Shown: positions 24,735-33,034 of the stretch, one piece after another | How the letters are laid out: every line of letters begins with the position of its first letter | Position numbering within the stretch: position 1 is the stretch's first letter | Assembly: GCA_964596685.1 (NCBI GenBank) | Contig: CAZQVA010000015.1 | Span: forward strand, 1 to 49,667 | Length of the DNA: 49,667 nucleotides | Direction of reading: 5' to 3' | DNA from: CAZQVA01 sp964596685 | GTDB taxonomy: Bacteria; Chlamydiota; Chlamydiia; Chlamydiales; VFKH01 | Notes under the pieces: model-generated | Databases searched by the model: none | What the model was told of the DNA's origin: nothing | The model's input: only the letters and a program-made list of their open reading frames with translations | Made by a program: the position numbers and the translations under genes

Positions 24735-26630
24735 TTATTCAGCATGTGGATTAAAGTGAAGATAGCACTCATATTCTGCTGCGAAATCACTTTGCAACGG
24801 AGTAGAAAGAGCAAAGCGCTCTGCATCATAGCGCAATTGAACGCCTGTTATCCCCTGACAGGTTAAAAGAGTCAAAACTAACACTTCACCAATAGCCGCA
24901 CTACCACGCACATAGGGGCATGCATGCGCCCAGAGCCAATGAAACTCACCTAACTGAAAAATATACTTTTTACGAGCCTCCGCATCTTGAGGATCAATGC
25001 AAGGGCTCACAAGCTTATTAAAGAGAACACCTAAGTGAGGCAGTAATTTTTGCATCGATTGAAACGAAGTATGCTCCCAACAATACAGAGAAGTCCATCT
25101 GTTAAGAATCTCATTCTTTGTTAACAATAATTCCTCAGTCTGTCCATTACTATGCGCGATAACAGTTGTAATTTGCTTCATCAAGTTTTGTTCTATTCGA
25201 TGACACAACTCTCGATTGTTTTCGTCTTTCAGTACCCTGGTATAGAGTTTTATTTCTCTTCGTTTCCCAAAAAAATCCGCATGGCTATCGTTAAGTTTAC
25301 TAGCCACACTTCGTCGCCACTCACCCAAAAGATCGATGATCTGATCGAAATCAATCCCCTCCTTTAGCTTAAGAAAAAGATGGGTAATCGCCGCTTGCTG
25401 CCTCTCTAAATAAATCTCATGCCGCTGCATTCCTCCATAATTCCTACAATCATCTTTACGCAAAGTTGATGGAACATGTGTCTGCATTTCTTCCATCACC
25501 TGTATCTTAGACGCAGCACCTTCTAAATGGACTCCTTGCTCTTTGAGCCACTTAAGTGACGATGGAAAGGAACAATCAAGCAATTTTTTCAACTCTTCTG
25601 ACCCAAGCGTATTCGCCAGATTTTTGACTGCAGGAAACTCCTGAAACAACATTTCAAGCCCTTCAAGATCGCCGTTTTGCGCACAATTTTGCAGAGCAGC
25701 AAGTAACTCTTGATCAGTGGATCCCTCAGGAAGATAGACTTTGATCAGCTTGGCTAAATGAAGCGCACCAAAAGCGATCACCTCCCCAAGATGCAACCAT
25801 TCAAGAGAATACTTTTGCCATAGCTCTTGAGGAATAAGCTCCGCAAGCAGGTTGAGATTTTGAAAAGCCGCTCTATGTCTTTTTGTCTCCTCATAAGATG
25901 CATTCTTATTTTTTGTTGACACCAACAGGCTTTTAATCTCTCTCTCGATACATTTTAATTGCAACGCTTCTATCGAGGAAATTCTTAGGCTATCAGAAAG
26001 GAAGTATGCATTCGATTCAAAAGAAGTGGCATCATTACACGCCGACGAGGGAAGTAGCTTCTGATAGTACTTTTTCCAACCAGAGATATTGTGAAAATCA
26101 GAGGGATGTTCAAACATAGCTTTATTGAGAAAAAAGTATACTAACCACTTCTCCATGCGATCTAATAGTCTCATTTGATCATTCATGAGAGACTCACATT
26201 CTTCTTGAAGCCAGTCTACTATAGTATATCCACCCACCCTACCATTAAAAGACTTGATCACTCTTTCAACACCATGAACACACTCCTCTATCTGCTGGCA
26301 ACTTAGTGACTGTTGCGCCCTCTGCAATAACTCCAAGCATTGTTCACGATAAGATTCCTTCATATAAAATGACTCTAAATGCCCTAGCATTCTTGTTTCC
26401 CATTCCTGCAAGGATTCAACTGATGACTGATTTTCGATGACACAAGATGAGGATATGAGCGTTTTTAGAGGTGTAGAGGGCGACTGAACTTCTGTTTTTC
26501 GCTCCTCTAAAGAGCGCACAGCGAACGTATGAGTCTTTTGGTCGTCTTGAGAAAACTCTGGCGCGGCAGGGTCCACTATATTTTGACCACTGGTCTGATC
26601 CCTGATTAGGTGTCTTTGTATAGAAGTCAT
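24735..26630 (-). CDS. Large accessory protein of unknown function, candidate effector
   Basis: A 631-aa soluble-looking protein with GGAGGG 8 bases before the ATG and its own terminator. The first 35 residues contain a short block, RHLIRDQTSGQNIV, whose coding sequence is repeated at 27809-27896, so it may be a shared leader of a protein family. Residues about 60-300 look helical. Near residues 310-375 there are helix-turn-helix pairs like degenerate ankyrin repeats (LLAALQNCAQNGDLEGLEML). The C-terminal region has a striking motif, FHWLWAHACPYVRGSAAIGE, followed by hydrophobic helices. I cannot name the family. It sits in an insertion between murG and murC and is likely acquired. Confidence 0.65.
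   Translation of the reverse strand: MTSIQRHLIRDQTSGQNIVDPAAPEFSQDDQKTHTFAVRSLEERKTEVQSPSTPLKTLISSSCVIENQSSVESLQEWETRMLGHLESFYMKESYREQCLELLQRAQQSLSCQQIEECVHGVERVIKSFNGRVGGYTIVDWLQEECESLMNDQMRLLDRMEKWLVYFFLNKAMFEHPSDFHNISGWKKYYQKLLPSSACNDATSFESNAYFLSDSLRISSIEALQLKCIEREIKSLLVSTKNKNASYEETKRHRAAFQNLNLLAELIPQELWQKYSLEWLHLGEVIAFGALHLAKLIKVYLPEGSTDQELLAALQNCAQNGDLEGLEMLFQEFPAVKNLANTLGSEELKKLLDCSFPSSLKWLKEQGVHLEGAASKIQVMEEMQTHVPSTLRKDDCRNYGGMQRHEIYLERQQAAITHLFLKLKEGIDFDQIIDLLGEWRRSVASKLNDSHADFFGKRREIKLYTRVLKDENNRELCHRIEQNLMKQITTVIAHSNGQTEELLLTKNEILNRWTSLYCWEHTSFQSMQKLLPHLGVLFNKLVSPCIDPQDAEARKKYIFQLGEFHWLWAHACPYVRGSAAIGEVLVLTLLTCQGITGVQLRYDAERFALSTPLQSDFAAEYECYLHFNPHAE
26535..26630. repeat. Direct repeat flanking the Rpn gene, left copy
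   Basis: About 95 bases that match 27809-27907 at roughly 80 per cent by eye; the best part (about 26564-26615) is nearly identical. This copy encodes the first 32 residues of the 631-aa protein on minus. Confidence 0.7.
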
Positions 26631-26826
26631 ATGATGTACCCTCCAAAAAAAAATGCGGCTCAGCCCTTAAATATAAATCATCAAGGTCTTTCGTAAAAGA
26701 GTATCACAGAAAATAGAAATCGCCAGTTTAATTAAATAAACAAATTTATTTTGAAAGCGCTCATCTAAAGTCCAGTCAAGAAAACTCTTGCTTTTAGCGC
26801 GATTCTTAAGCTACGATGCACGCGTT

Positions 26827-27798
26827 ATGAGCAAGAATCTCCACGACAAACACTTTCACGCGCTTTTAGAAGAGCGCGAGTTTGCCATTCCATTCCTACA
26901 GAGCCATCTACCAGAAGAGATCAAAAATCGCATTGATTGGAGCTCTCTTCATTTAAAAAGAATGGGAGGTAAACATGTCATTGGCATGACTAAAGCCTCT
27001 ATGTATGCAGATATTGTATATCTGGTAGATCTTGACAATCTCCCGACACTGTTGTGGATACATATCGAACACCAATCAACCTTTGATCCCTTGATGCCCT
27101 TGCGTATTTTACAGTATCAAGTGGGAGAACTATTAGCGTATGCCAAAAACAATAAGACTCATCAACTGCCTGCCATTATTTCGCTGCTCTTTCATCAAGG
27201 GGTAAGGCCACTTTCTGAACCTGTTGAGCTCTCAAATGTGTTTGAAGATCCAGACTTAGCCCTGCGTTACCTGGGAAATCCTATTCTCATTGATTTACCA
27301 AGCATTCCCGATGCAGAGTTACTCGCACAGCCTGTCATTGGCCACATCGAGCTGCTTTTAAAGAAAATCCGCGGCCCATCTTTACAAGATAGTCTACCAG
27401 TGATCGTTTCTGGAATCAAAAATTTGAGTGACAGCTTGCGGCGTATCGTGTTAGAATACACTATAATGTGTGGTGAAGTAGATAGCGAAGTTTTACAACG
27501 CGTTATCACGGCTCACCTTCCAGAAGATGAGGAACATATTATGACAATTGTCAACCACTATAGACAGCAAGGACTCCAAGAAGGCATTCAAAAAGGCATG
27601 GAGAAGGGCATTCTCGAAGGTATGCAAAAGGGCGTTCTTAAAGGGCAGCAAGAAGGTATTCTCGAAGGCATGCGAAAAGGTGAAAGACAAGCAAGTCAAA
27701 GAATCGCACGCTCTCTTTTATCTCAAGGGATTTCCTTAGAATTAATCGTTGTATCGACAGGTCTTTCCGAAGTAGAAATCCGCGATTTAATTGAATAG
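26827..27798 (+). CDS. Rpn-family recombination-promoting nuclease / putative transposase
   Basis: A 323-aa member of the PD-(D/E)XK Rpn (YhgA-like) family. ATG 26827 gives the family N-terminus HDKHFHALLEEREFAIPFLQ; a longer frame starts at TTG-type codon 26788. The nuclease core is YADIVYLVDLDNLPTLLWIH followed by IEHQS (Asp, Glu and Gln of the active site). The C-terminus has the usual repeated QEGIQKGMEKG / LEGMQKGVLKG units (residues about 255-290). Studied Rpn proteins are DNA endonucleases that raise RecA-independent recombination. It lies alone on plus between two direct repeats inside the murG-murC insertion. Confidence 0.85.
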   Translation: MSKNLHDKHFHALLEEREFAIPFLQSHLPEEIKNRIDWSSLHLKRMGGKHVIGMTKASMYADIVYLVDLDNLPTLLWIHIEHQSTFDPLMPLRILQYQVGELLAYAKNNKTHQLPAIISLLFHQGVRPLSEPVELSNVFEDPDLALRYLGNPILIDLPSIPDAELLAQPVIGHIELLLKKIRGPSLQDSLPVIVSGIKNLSDSLRRIVLEYTIMCGEVDSEVLQRVITAHLPEDEEHIMTIVNHYRQQGLQEGIQKGMEKGILEGMQKGVLKGQQEGILEGMRKGERQASQRIARSLLSQGISLELIVVSTGLSEVEIRDLIE

Positions 27799-27808
27799 CA
27801 GATTAAGC

Positions 27809-27896
27809 CTTTTGGTCCTCTTGAGAAAGCGTCCGCACGCCGGGCTTCACTATATTTTGACCACTTGTCTGCTCCCTGATTAGGTGTCTTGTATGT
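27809..27896 (-). pseudogene. Remnant of a paralogue of the 631-aa gene (5' end only)
   Basis: On minus, directly after the murG stop, an 88-base stretch reads RHLIREQTSGQNIVKP and later LSQEDQK, matching RHLIRDQTSGQNIVDP and FSQDDQK of the 631-aa protein. The first codons are shifted and no long frame follows, because the Rpn gene begins immediately beyond. It is a broken copy, and with 26535-26630 forms the direct repeats that flank the Rpn gene. Confidence 0.65.
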
Positions 27897-28916
27897 CTAT
27901 TGCATGAGCAACCATTCCCTGACCTCGTCCTGTAAGGTGTTTTGAGGCCACTCTTGAAAGGAGCGCTCCAGGACTTGACGCATATGACTTCTGACAGCTT
28001 CGTTTTTCAAATGAAGAAGCGCTTCTCTCAACTGCTCTGATCCTTTATGCTGCTGCAAAAGAAGACACCCACCCGCAAGTGCTTTTGCATTCACTTCTTG
28101 ATGGTTTTCGCTGGCGGTAGGCAAGGGAATAACGACCGCTGGAACCTGCCCAGCAGTGAGTTCAAAAAGTGTATTGGCCCCTGCTCGGCAACACGCAAAA
28201 TCAGCCATTCCCCATGCATAATCCATACGCTCTTCAAAGGGGCGCACACACGCAACAATCCCTTTTTCAGCATATTTTTGCCGCACCCTTTCCTCATCCT
28301 TGGGACCTGTTAGATGAATCACCTGCAACCCATCACTAGGGCCAATTGCATCAACAACCATATCATTAAGTGCAACAGCCCCTTGAGAACCTCCAACAAC
28401 CAAGAGCGTAAGCACACCTCGCTGCAACCCAAAATAGTCAGCCACCGAATCCGTTGATGGCACAAAACGTAAAGAAGGGCGCACCTGACGCGTTGTGCCT
28501 TTTAAATGCGCGGCGCTCTTTTTCCAACATATTCCTGTCCACTCGGCACCTGCACTCATCCATCGCACCACTTTTCCAGGCAATAGATCACTCGCATATA
28601 GAATATAAGGCACTCTCAAAAGACGCGCTGCAAGCAGCACAGGCAAAGTGTGGTAACTGCCAAATCCAATGACGCAGCAAGGGCGTTGCTTCTGTAAATA
28701 GCGAACAGAGCGCCATATTCCTTGCAGGATTAGATGAATTTTCCGATTAGAAGCGGGAATATCAAGGAAGGGATAGTCATCCTTAAAAAAGGTGTTTTTT
28801 GCAAGCCCGCCCCCCACAAAAGACACCTGAAATTCACTTTTGAGGGCGTTTGCAAGATGCACGGCTGGAAAAAGATGACCACCACTACCAGCGGCCGCAA
28901 TAATAATTTTTCTCAC
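27897..28916 (-). CDS. murG: UDP-GlcNAc : undecaprenyl-PP-MurNAc-pentapeptide GlcNAc transferase
   Basis: A 339-aa GT-B glycosyltransferase that makes lipid II at the inner face of the membrane. Seen: AAAGSGGHLFPAVHLA, CCVIGFGSYHTLPVLLAA, VVGGSQGAVALNDMV, and the UDP-GlcNAc site ADFACCRAGANTLFELTAG. The start is GTG 28916. The last three residues and stop come from inserted DNA, since the ancestral tail probably overlapped murC. The gene starts 33 bases from the divergent AGCS gene. Confidence 0.95.
   Translation of the reverse strand: MRKIIIAAAGSGGHLFPAVHLANALKSEFQVSFVGGGLAKNTFFKDDYPFLDIPASNRKIHLILQGIWRSVRYLQKQRPCCVIGFGSYHTLPVLLAARLLRVPYILYASDLLPGKVVRWMSAGAEWTGICWKKSAAHLKGTTRQVRPSLRFVPSTDSVADYFGLQRGVLTLLVVGGSQGAVALNDMVVDAIGPSDGLQVIHLTGPKDEERVRQKYAEKGIVACVRPFEERMDYAWGMADFACCRAGANTLFELTAGQVPAVVIPLPTASENHQEVNAKALAGGCLLLQQHKGSEQLREALLHLKNEAVRSHMRQVLERSFQEWPQNTLQDEVREWLLMQ
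27908..27928. repeat. 21-bp direct repeat, right copy (murG end)
   Basis: Identical to 24249-24269. Here it encodes the MurG C-terminus DEVREWL; the last codons LMQ-stop come from the inserted side. Confidence 0.8.
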
Positions 28917-28948
28917 AAAATTTGTTTAGGATGTATAATTGTTCCCAT

Positions 28949-30313
28949 ATGTTTGAAGCTCTAGCAATTTTTGAACGATTTTTTTGGGGTTATGTCGGCT
29001 TTTCGCTCGTTATTCTGCTCGGCATGTACTTTACCTTTAAAACGCGTTTCTTTCAACTACGCGCCTTGCCCAGTGTATTTCGCACCTTCTACCGATTCTT
29101 GCGGCAAGGTAACACACAAAAAGGTGCCGTCCACCCTCTAAAAGCTTTTTTTGCCTCTGTTGGTGGCATGGTGGGGATTGGAAATATCGTAGGGATCGTA
29201 ACTGCGATCCAGATGGGTGGTCCAGGCGCGTTATTTTGGGTGTGGTGTGCTGCCTTCTTTGGAATGCTAATTAAGTACAGCGAAGTCTACCTAGGGATTA
29301 AGTACCGCCAAAAAAACCAAGAAGGGCGCTATGATGGCGGGCCGATGTTTTTTCTCCCCAAAGCCTTCCCTTCGATTGGAAAAGCTTTAGCGACACTCGC
29401 TGCAGTACTTTTATGCGTGTACGGGGTAGAGATCTACCAATTTAGCGTCGTCACCCATACTATCGAGTCTAACTGGGGGGGCAACCACACATTAATCGTT
29501 CTGGCCCTTTTAGGGGTCGTCCTTTTTGCCGGTATTGGTGGTGTGCAACGCGTGGGAAAAATTTGCACAGCCATCTCTCCTTTTTTCATGGTGCTCTACA
29601 TCACCCTCGCTCTCATCGTTATCGGAAAAAACATAGTCTTTCTCCCAGCAATCTTTCAAAGCGTATTTTCAGCCGCTTTCACAGGACAAGCAGCTTTGGG
29701 TGGATTTTTAGGTAGCTCACTCTTATTGACATTACAACAGGGTACAGCGCGCGCCGCTTATTCTGCAGACTTAGGGATCGGCTATGACTCCATCATCCAC
29801 AGCGAATCTTCAACGACATTTCCCCAGCGACAAGCTCGCCTCGCTATTTTAGGCGTGTGTTTAGATAATTTTGTCTGTACGCTCTCCATTCTCCTTGTCC
29901 TCATTACGGGTTTATGGCACAGTGACGCTCCTATTCCTGCATCCATGCTTGTACAAACTGCTCTTAGCCACTATTTTCCCGGCATGCACCTCTTTGTACC
30001 CACCTTTCTCATGATCTTGGGCTATTGCACAATGATTGCTTACTTCTGCGTTGGCATCAAATGTGCTCAATTTTTGAGTAGAAAGTGGGGTAAGCGCATT
30101 TATGTGATTTATGGAGGTTCCTTATTTCTATTCTTTTCTTTCTTCGATCAAAGTAATGCGATGATCGTCATGTCTATTTGCGGCAGTTTACTCTTGACAG
30201 CCAACCTCAGCGCCTTATGGCGTTTAAGAAAAGAAATTGACTTTGGCCCACTTCCAGAAGATGATGCACTTCTTCTACCACAAAATCCTTCCTCTCGTTA
30301 TTCTGATGCCTAA
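28949..30313 (+). CDS. Sodium:alanine/glycine symporter (AGCS family)
   Basis: A 454-aa polytopic inner-membrane transporter. The family signature GGMVGIGNIVGIVTAIQMGG followed by PGALFWVWCAAFFGM is present, with GRYDGGPMFF, TARAAYSADLGIGYDSIIHS and about ten hydrophobic spans. Members import alanine or glycine with Na+. ATG 28949 is chosen over 28922: a TATAAT at 28934-28939 lies between, so transcription would begin very near the ATG, and the leader would be almost absent. D-Ala/Gly permeases of this family occur in Chlamydia. Confidence 0.88.
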   Translation: MFEALAIFERFFWGYVGFSLVILLGMYFTFKTRFFQLRALPSVFRTFYRFLRQGNTQKGAVHPLKAFFASVGGMVGIGNIVGIVTAIQMGGPGALFWVWCAAFFGMLIKYSEVYLGIKYRQKNQEGRYDGGPMFFLPKAFPSIGKALATLAAVLLCVYGVEIYQFSVVTHTIESNWGGNHTLIVLALLGVVLFAGIGGVQRVGKICTAISPFFMVLYITLALIVIGKNIVFLPAIFQSVFSAAFTGQAALGGFLGSSLLLTLQQGTARAAYSADLGIGYDSIIHSESSTTFPQRQARLAILGVCLDNFVCTLSILLVLITGLWHSDAPIPASMLVQTALSHYFPGMHLFVPTFLMILGYCTMIAYFCVGIKCAQFLSRKWGKRIYVIYGGSLFLFFSFFDQSNAMIVMSICGSLLLTANLSALWRLRKEIDFGPLPEDDALLLPQNPSSRYSDA

Positions 30314-30345
30314 AGGCTCTAAAGTCCAGAAAAGGCAAAGAGAAG

Positions 30346-31053
30346 ATGAAAATAGGACTCATTGGACGCGGCAATATGGCACGCGCCTGTCAAGAAGTAG
30401 CTAATAGACATAATCACCTTATCCAATTCAGCACCGGCAGAAACACTCCTCTCGACCTACTCTCACAAGTAGACATTTTGATCGACTTCAGTCACAAGGA
30501 CGCCCTCATCAGAAATGTCACTGCTGCATTTTCCCACAAAAAACCTATTGTCATTGGCACCACAGGGTGGGATGACAAACTCGACGAGATAAAAAACCTT
30601 GTGAACGCGCACCAAGGAGCTCTTTTTTATGCTCCCAATTTCTCCTTCGGCGTGCACCTCTTCTACCAAATTCTAAAATATGCTGCGCAACTCCTCAATC
30701 ATACAGACCTCTATGATGCAGCTGCATTTGAGATCCACCGCAGAGCAAAACCCGACACCCCTTCAGGAACAGCTTTGCACATAGGAAACATCATTAAGGA
30801 AGCTTTTCATCGCGATGCCATCGTTACAGAATCTCCACAAAAAGCTCTCTCATCAAACGACCTTCATGTAACAGGCGTCCGCTGCGGACATGAATTAGGT
30901 ACACACACAGCCCTTTTTAGCTCTTCCTTTGATACTATCGAATTAACGCATCGCTCATGCTCTCGTCTTGGAGCGGCTGAAGGTGCCATACGCGCCGCCG
31001 AATGGCTGATTAACAAAAAAGGTATTTTTACCCTTGAGGATCTCTTTTTATGA
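30346..31053 (+). CDS. dapB: 4-hydroxy-tetrahydrodipicolinate reductase
   Basis: A 235-aa NAD(P)H-dependent reductase in the diaminopimelate route. It has a Rossmann start KIGLIGRGNMA, DILIDFSHKDAL, IVIGTTGWDD, YAPNFSFGVHLFYQIL and the catalytic EIHRRAKPDTPSGTAL. It is first of four genes dapB-dapA-asd-dapL, joined by overlaps. It is a little shorter than E. coli DapB (273 aa), in line with the compact N-terminal half. AAAGAGAAG precedes the ATG. Confidence 0.93.
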   Translation: MKIGLIGRGNMARACQEVANRHNHLIQFSTGRNTPLDLLSQVDILIDFSHKDALIRNVTAAFSHKKPIVIGTTGWDDKLDEIKNLVNAHQGALFYAPNFSFGVHLFYQILKYAAQLLNHTDLYDAAAFEIHRRAKPDTPSGTALHIGNIIKEAFHRDAIVTESPQKALSSNDLHVTGVRCGHELGTHTALFSSSFDTIELTHRSCSRLGAAEGAIRAAEWLINKKGIFTLEDLFL

Positions 31054-31925
31054 AACACGGATTAAAAGGCGTTTATACAGCACTTGTTACCCCTTTTGAT
31101 GAATCGGGACACCTTAATGAAGCCATTTTTAGTCGCTTTGTCAACTGGCAAATCGAAGAAGGCGTCGATGGTTTAGTTGTTCTTGGCGCAACAGGAGAAG
31201 TGGCTACACTCACCTCAGAGGAGCGACGCCGCCTCATCGAACTCACTGTCCATCTGGCAAAAGGACGCGTTCCTGTCCTTGTCGGCACAGGCACCTCTTC
31301 GACACGTGAAACGATTGAGCGCACCTTGGAAGCAAAGATGCTAGGAAGTGATGGAGCAATGATCATCACCCCCTATTTTAACCGCCCTACTCAAGAAGGC
31401 ATTTATCGCCATTTCGAAGCGATCAATCATGCCACACATTTTCCCTTTATTCTTTACAATACATCAGGGCGCTCAGGAAGAAATGTAGAAGTCAAAACGA
31501 TTGAACGTTTGTCAACCTTAGAGTGGTTTAAAGGGGTCAAAGAGAGTTGTGGTAATTTTGACCAACTGATGCAACTACAATTAATTCCTCACCTCTCTAT
31601 CATGACGGGTGACGATAGCTGGACCCTTCCTGCCATTGCAACAGGCGCTACAGGGGTCATTTCTGTTGCCAGCAATCTCATCCCGCGCCGCATGAAACGC
31701 TGGGTTGACCAGATATTCAACGGCCACTTTGCAGAAGCCCTTCACGAACATAAATCGCTTCTCACCCTATTTGATACACTTTTCATTGAAAGCAATCCAA
31801 CGCCCATTAAAGAAGCTCTTGCACATTTTGGCTGGAATATGGGAGCTCCGCGCCTCCCCTTATGTCCTTTGGAAGAAAAAAACAAAGAGCGCCTGCTTCA
31901 CGTATTAAGAGGGATTAAGCCATGA
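31050..31925 (+). CDS. dapA: 4-hydroxy-tetrahydrodipicolinate synthase
   Basis: A 291-aa TIM-barrel lyase that condenses pyruvate with aspartate semialdehyde. Motifs: GVYTALVTPFDESG, GLVVLGATGEVATLTSEER, VLVGTGTSSTRETI, ITPYFNRPTQEG, ILYNTSGRSGRNV and the Schiff-base Lys in FKGVKESCG. It overlaps dapB and asd by ATGA on each side, so the cluster is translationally coupled. Confidence 0.95.
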   Translation: MKHGLKGVYTALVTPFDESGHLNEAIFSRFVNWQIEEGVDGLVVLGATGEVATLTSEERRRLIELTVHLAKGRVPVLVGTGTSSTRETIERTLEAKMLGSDGAMIITPYFNRPTQEGIYRHFEAINHATHFPFILYNTSGRSGRNVEVKTIERLSTLEWFKGVKESCGNFDQLMQLQLIPHLSIMTGDDSWTLPAIATGATGVISVASNLIPRRMKRWVDQIFNGHFAEALHEHKSLLTLFDTLFIESNPTPIKEALAHFGWNMGAPRLPLCPLEEKNKERLLHVLRGIKP

Positions 31926-33019
31926 AGACACGCATTCCTGTCGCGATCTTAGGAGCAACTGGCATGGTGGGACAACGTCTTGTCGAGCTCTTACAGGATC
32001 ATCCTTGGTTTGAAATTGCTGGGCTATATGCTTCAGAGCAATCTGCCAACAAAAACTATAAAACCGCCGTAGCGGATCGTTGGATGATCTTAAGGGATGT
32101 TCCAAAAGAAGAAGCCATGACCGTCGAGGCTCTCAATGAAGCGGCTGTCAAAACGATTGCTGAAAAATTTCCCCTCGTTTTTTCTGCTTTAAATAATCCT
32201 GAAGCTGCTATCTATGATGAGGCTCTCGCTAATGCAGGCGTGCTTGTCTGCGCTACAGCAAGCGTACACCGGACTGTCAATGACATCCCCTTGCTCATCC
32301 CTGAAATTAATTCCAGCCATTTGACACTTTTAGAGCATCAACAAAAAAGACGCGGCACGTCAAAAGGCGGCATTGTTGTTAAACCCAACTGTACTATTCA
32401 AAGTTTTCTACTCCCCATTTATATCCTTGATCGACATTTCCCTATCGAAGCGATGATTATCACCTCTCTGCAGGCTGTAAGCGGAGCGGGTCTTCCCGGC
32501 GTCCCCAGCATGTCAATCATCAACAACATACTGCCCTGGATCCCCAATGAAGAAGCGCGCAATGAAACAGAACCCTTAAAAATCCTTGGTCATCTCAATA
32601 CCAATGCAAAAGAAGAGGTCTCGATTGCGCCACGCAGTGATCTCAATATCTCTATGCACTGTACGCGCGTTGCTGTCGTTGATGGACACACCACATGTGT
32701 TTCGGTAAAATTTGTCGACCGCGTTCCCACCGTTGAGGATGCCATTGCAATGTGGCGCACCTTCAAATCAAAACCTTCTCAGCTCAATTTGCCCTCTGCC
32801 CCTGAGCAAACGATCATCTATCGCGCCAGAGAAGACCGCCCGCAGCCACGCCTCGATTCTATGGCCGGCAAGGGGATGAGCATTACTGTAGGCCGTTTGC
32901 GCGCATGCAATGTATTTGATTATCGCTTTGTGAGTCTTTCTCACAACACCATTCGAGGGGCCGCCGGGGGCAGTATTCTCAATGCGGAACTACTCTATGC
33001 CTTAGGGTGCATCTCTTAA
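31922..33019 (+). CDS. asd: Aspartate-semialdehyde dehydrogenase (archaeal/fungal-like type)
   Basis: A 365-aa NADP-dependent enzyme that reduces aspartyl phosphate. The N-terminus has VAILGATGMVGQRLVELL; the catalytic Cys is in VVKPNCTIQSFL; SLQAVSGAGLPGV and a late His in SMHCTRVAVVDGH match the family. The sequence style fits the archaeal/fungal subgroup that Chlamydiae use. It supplies the substrate of DapA and uses the product of LysC (1234-2004). A 15-base gap leads to dapL. Confidence 0.93.
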   Translation: MKTRIPVAILGATGMVGQRLVELLQDHPWFEIAGLYASEQSANKNYKTAVADRWMILRDVPKEEAMTVEALNEAAVKTIAEKFPLVFSALNNPEAAIYDEALANAGVLVCATASVHRTVNDIPLLIPEINSSHLTLLEHQQKRRGTSKGGIVVKPNCTIQSFLLPIYILDRHFPIEAMIITSLQAVSGAGLPGVPSMSIINNILPWIPNEEARNETEPLKILGHLNTNAKEEVSIAPRSDLNISMHCTRVAVVDGHTTCVSVKFVDRVPTVEDAIAMWRTFKSKPSQLNLPSAPEQTIIYRAREDRPQPRLDSMAGKGMSITVGRLRACNVFDYRFVSLSHNTIRGAAGGSILNAELLYALGCIS

Positions 33020-33034
33020 CTAAAGATATTTGCT

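Larger units (their letters stand above)
24270..27907. mobile_element. Accessory insertion separating murG and murC
   Basis: A 3.6-kb segment between two identical 21-bp sequences derived from the murG/murC overlap. It contains a non-coding end, a 25-codon nuclease-like fragment, a 631-aa unknown gene, an Rpn nuclease gene and a remnant of a second copy of the 631-aa gene start. In Chlamydia murG and murC are adjacent, so this is a lineage-specific insertion. No transposase with terminal inverted repeats is present, so the mechanism is open. Confidence 0.6.

Noticed and set aside
27570..27690. Repeated units that look like a short tandem array or CRISPR
   Set aside because: They encode the usual EGxxKG repeats at the C-terminus of Rpn proteins, in frame. 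No CRISPR array is present in the window.
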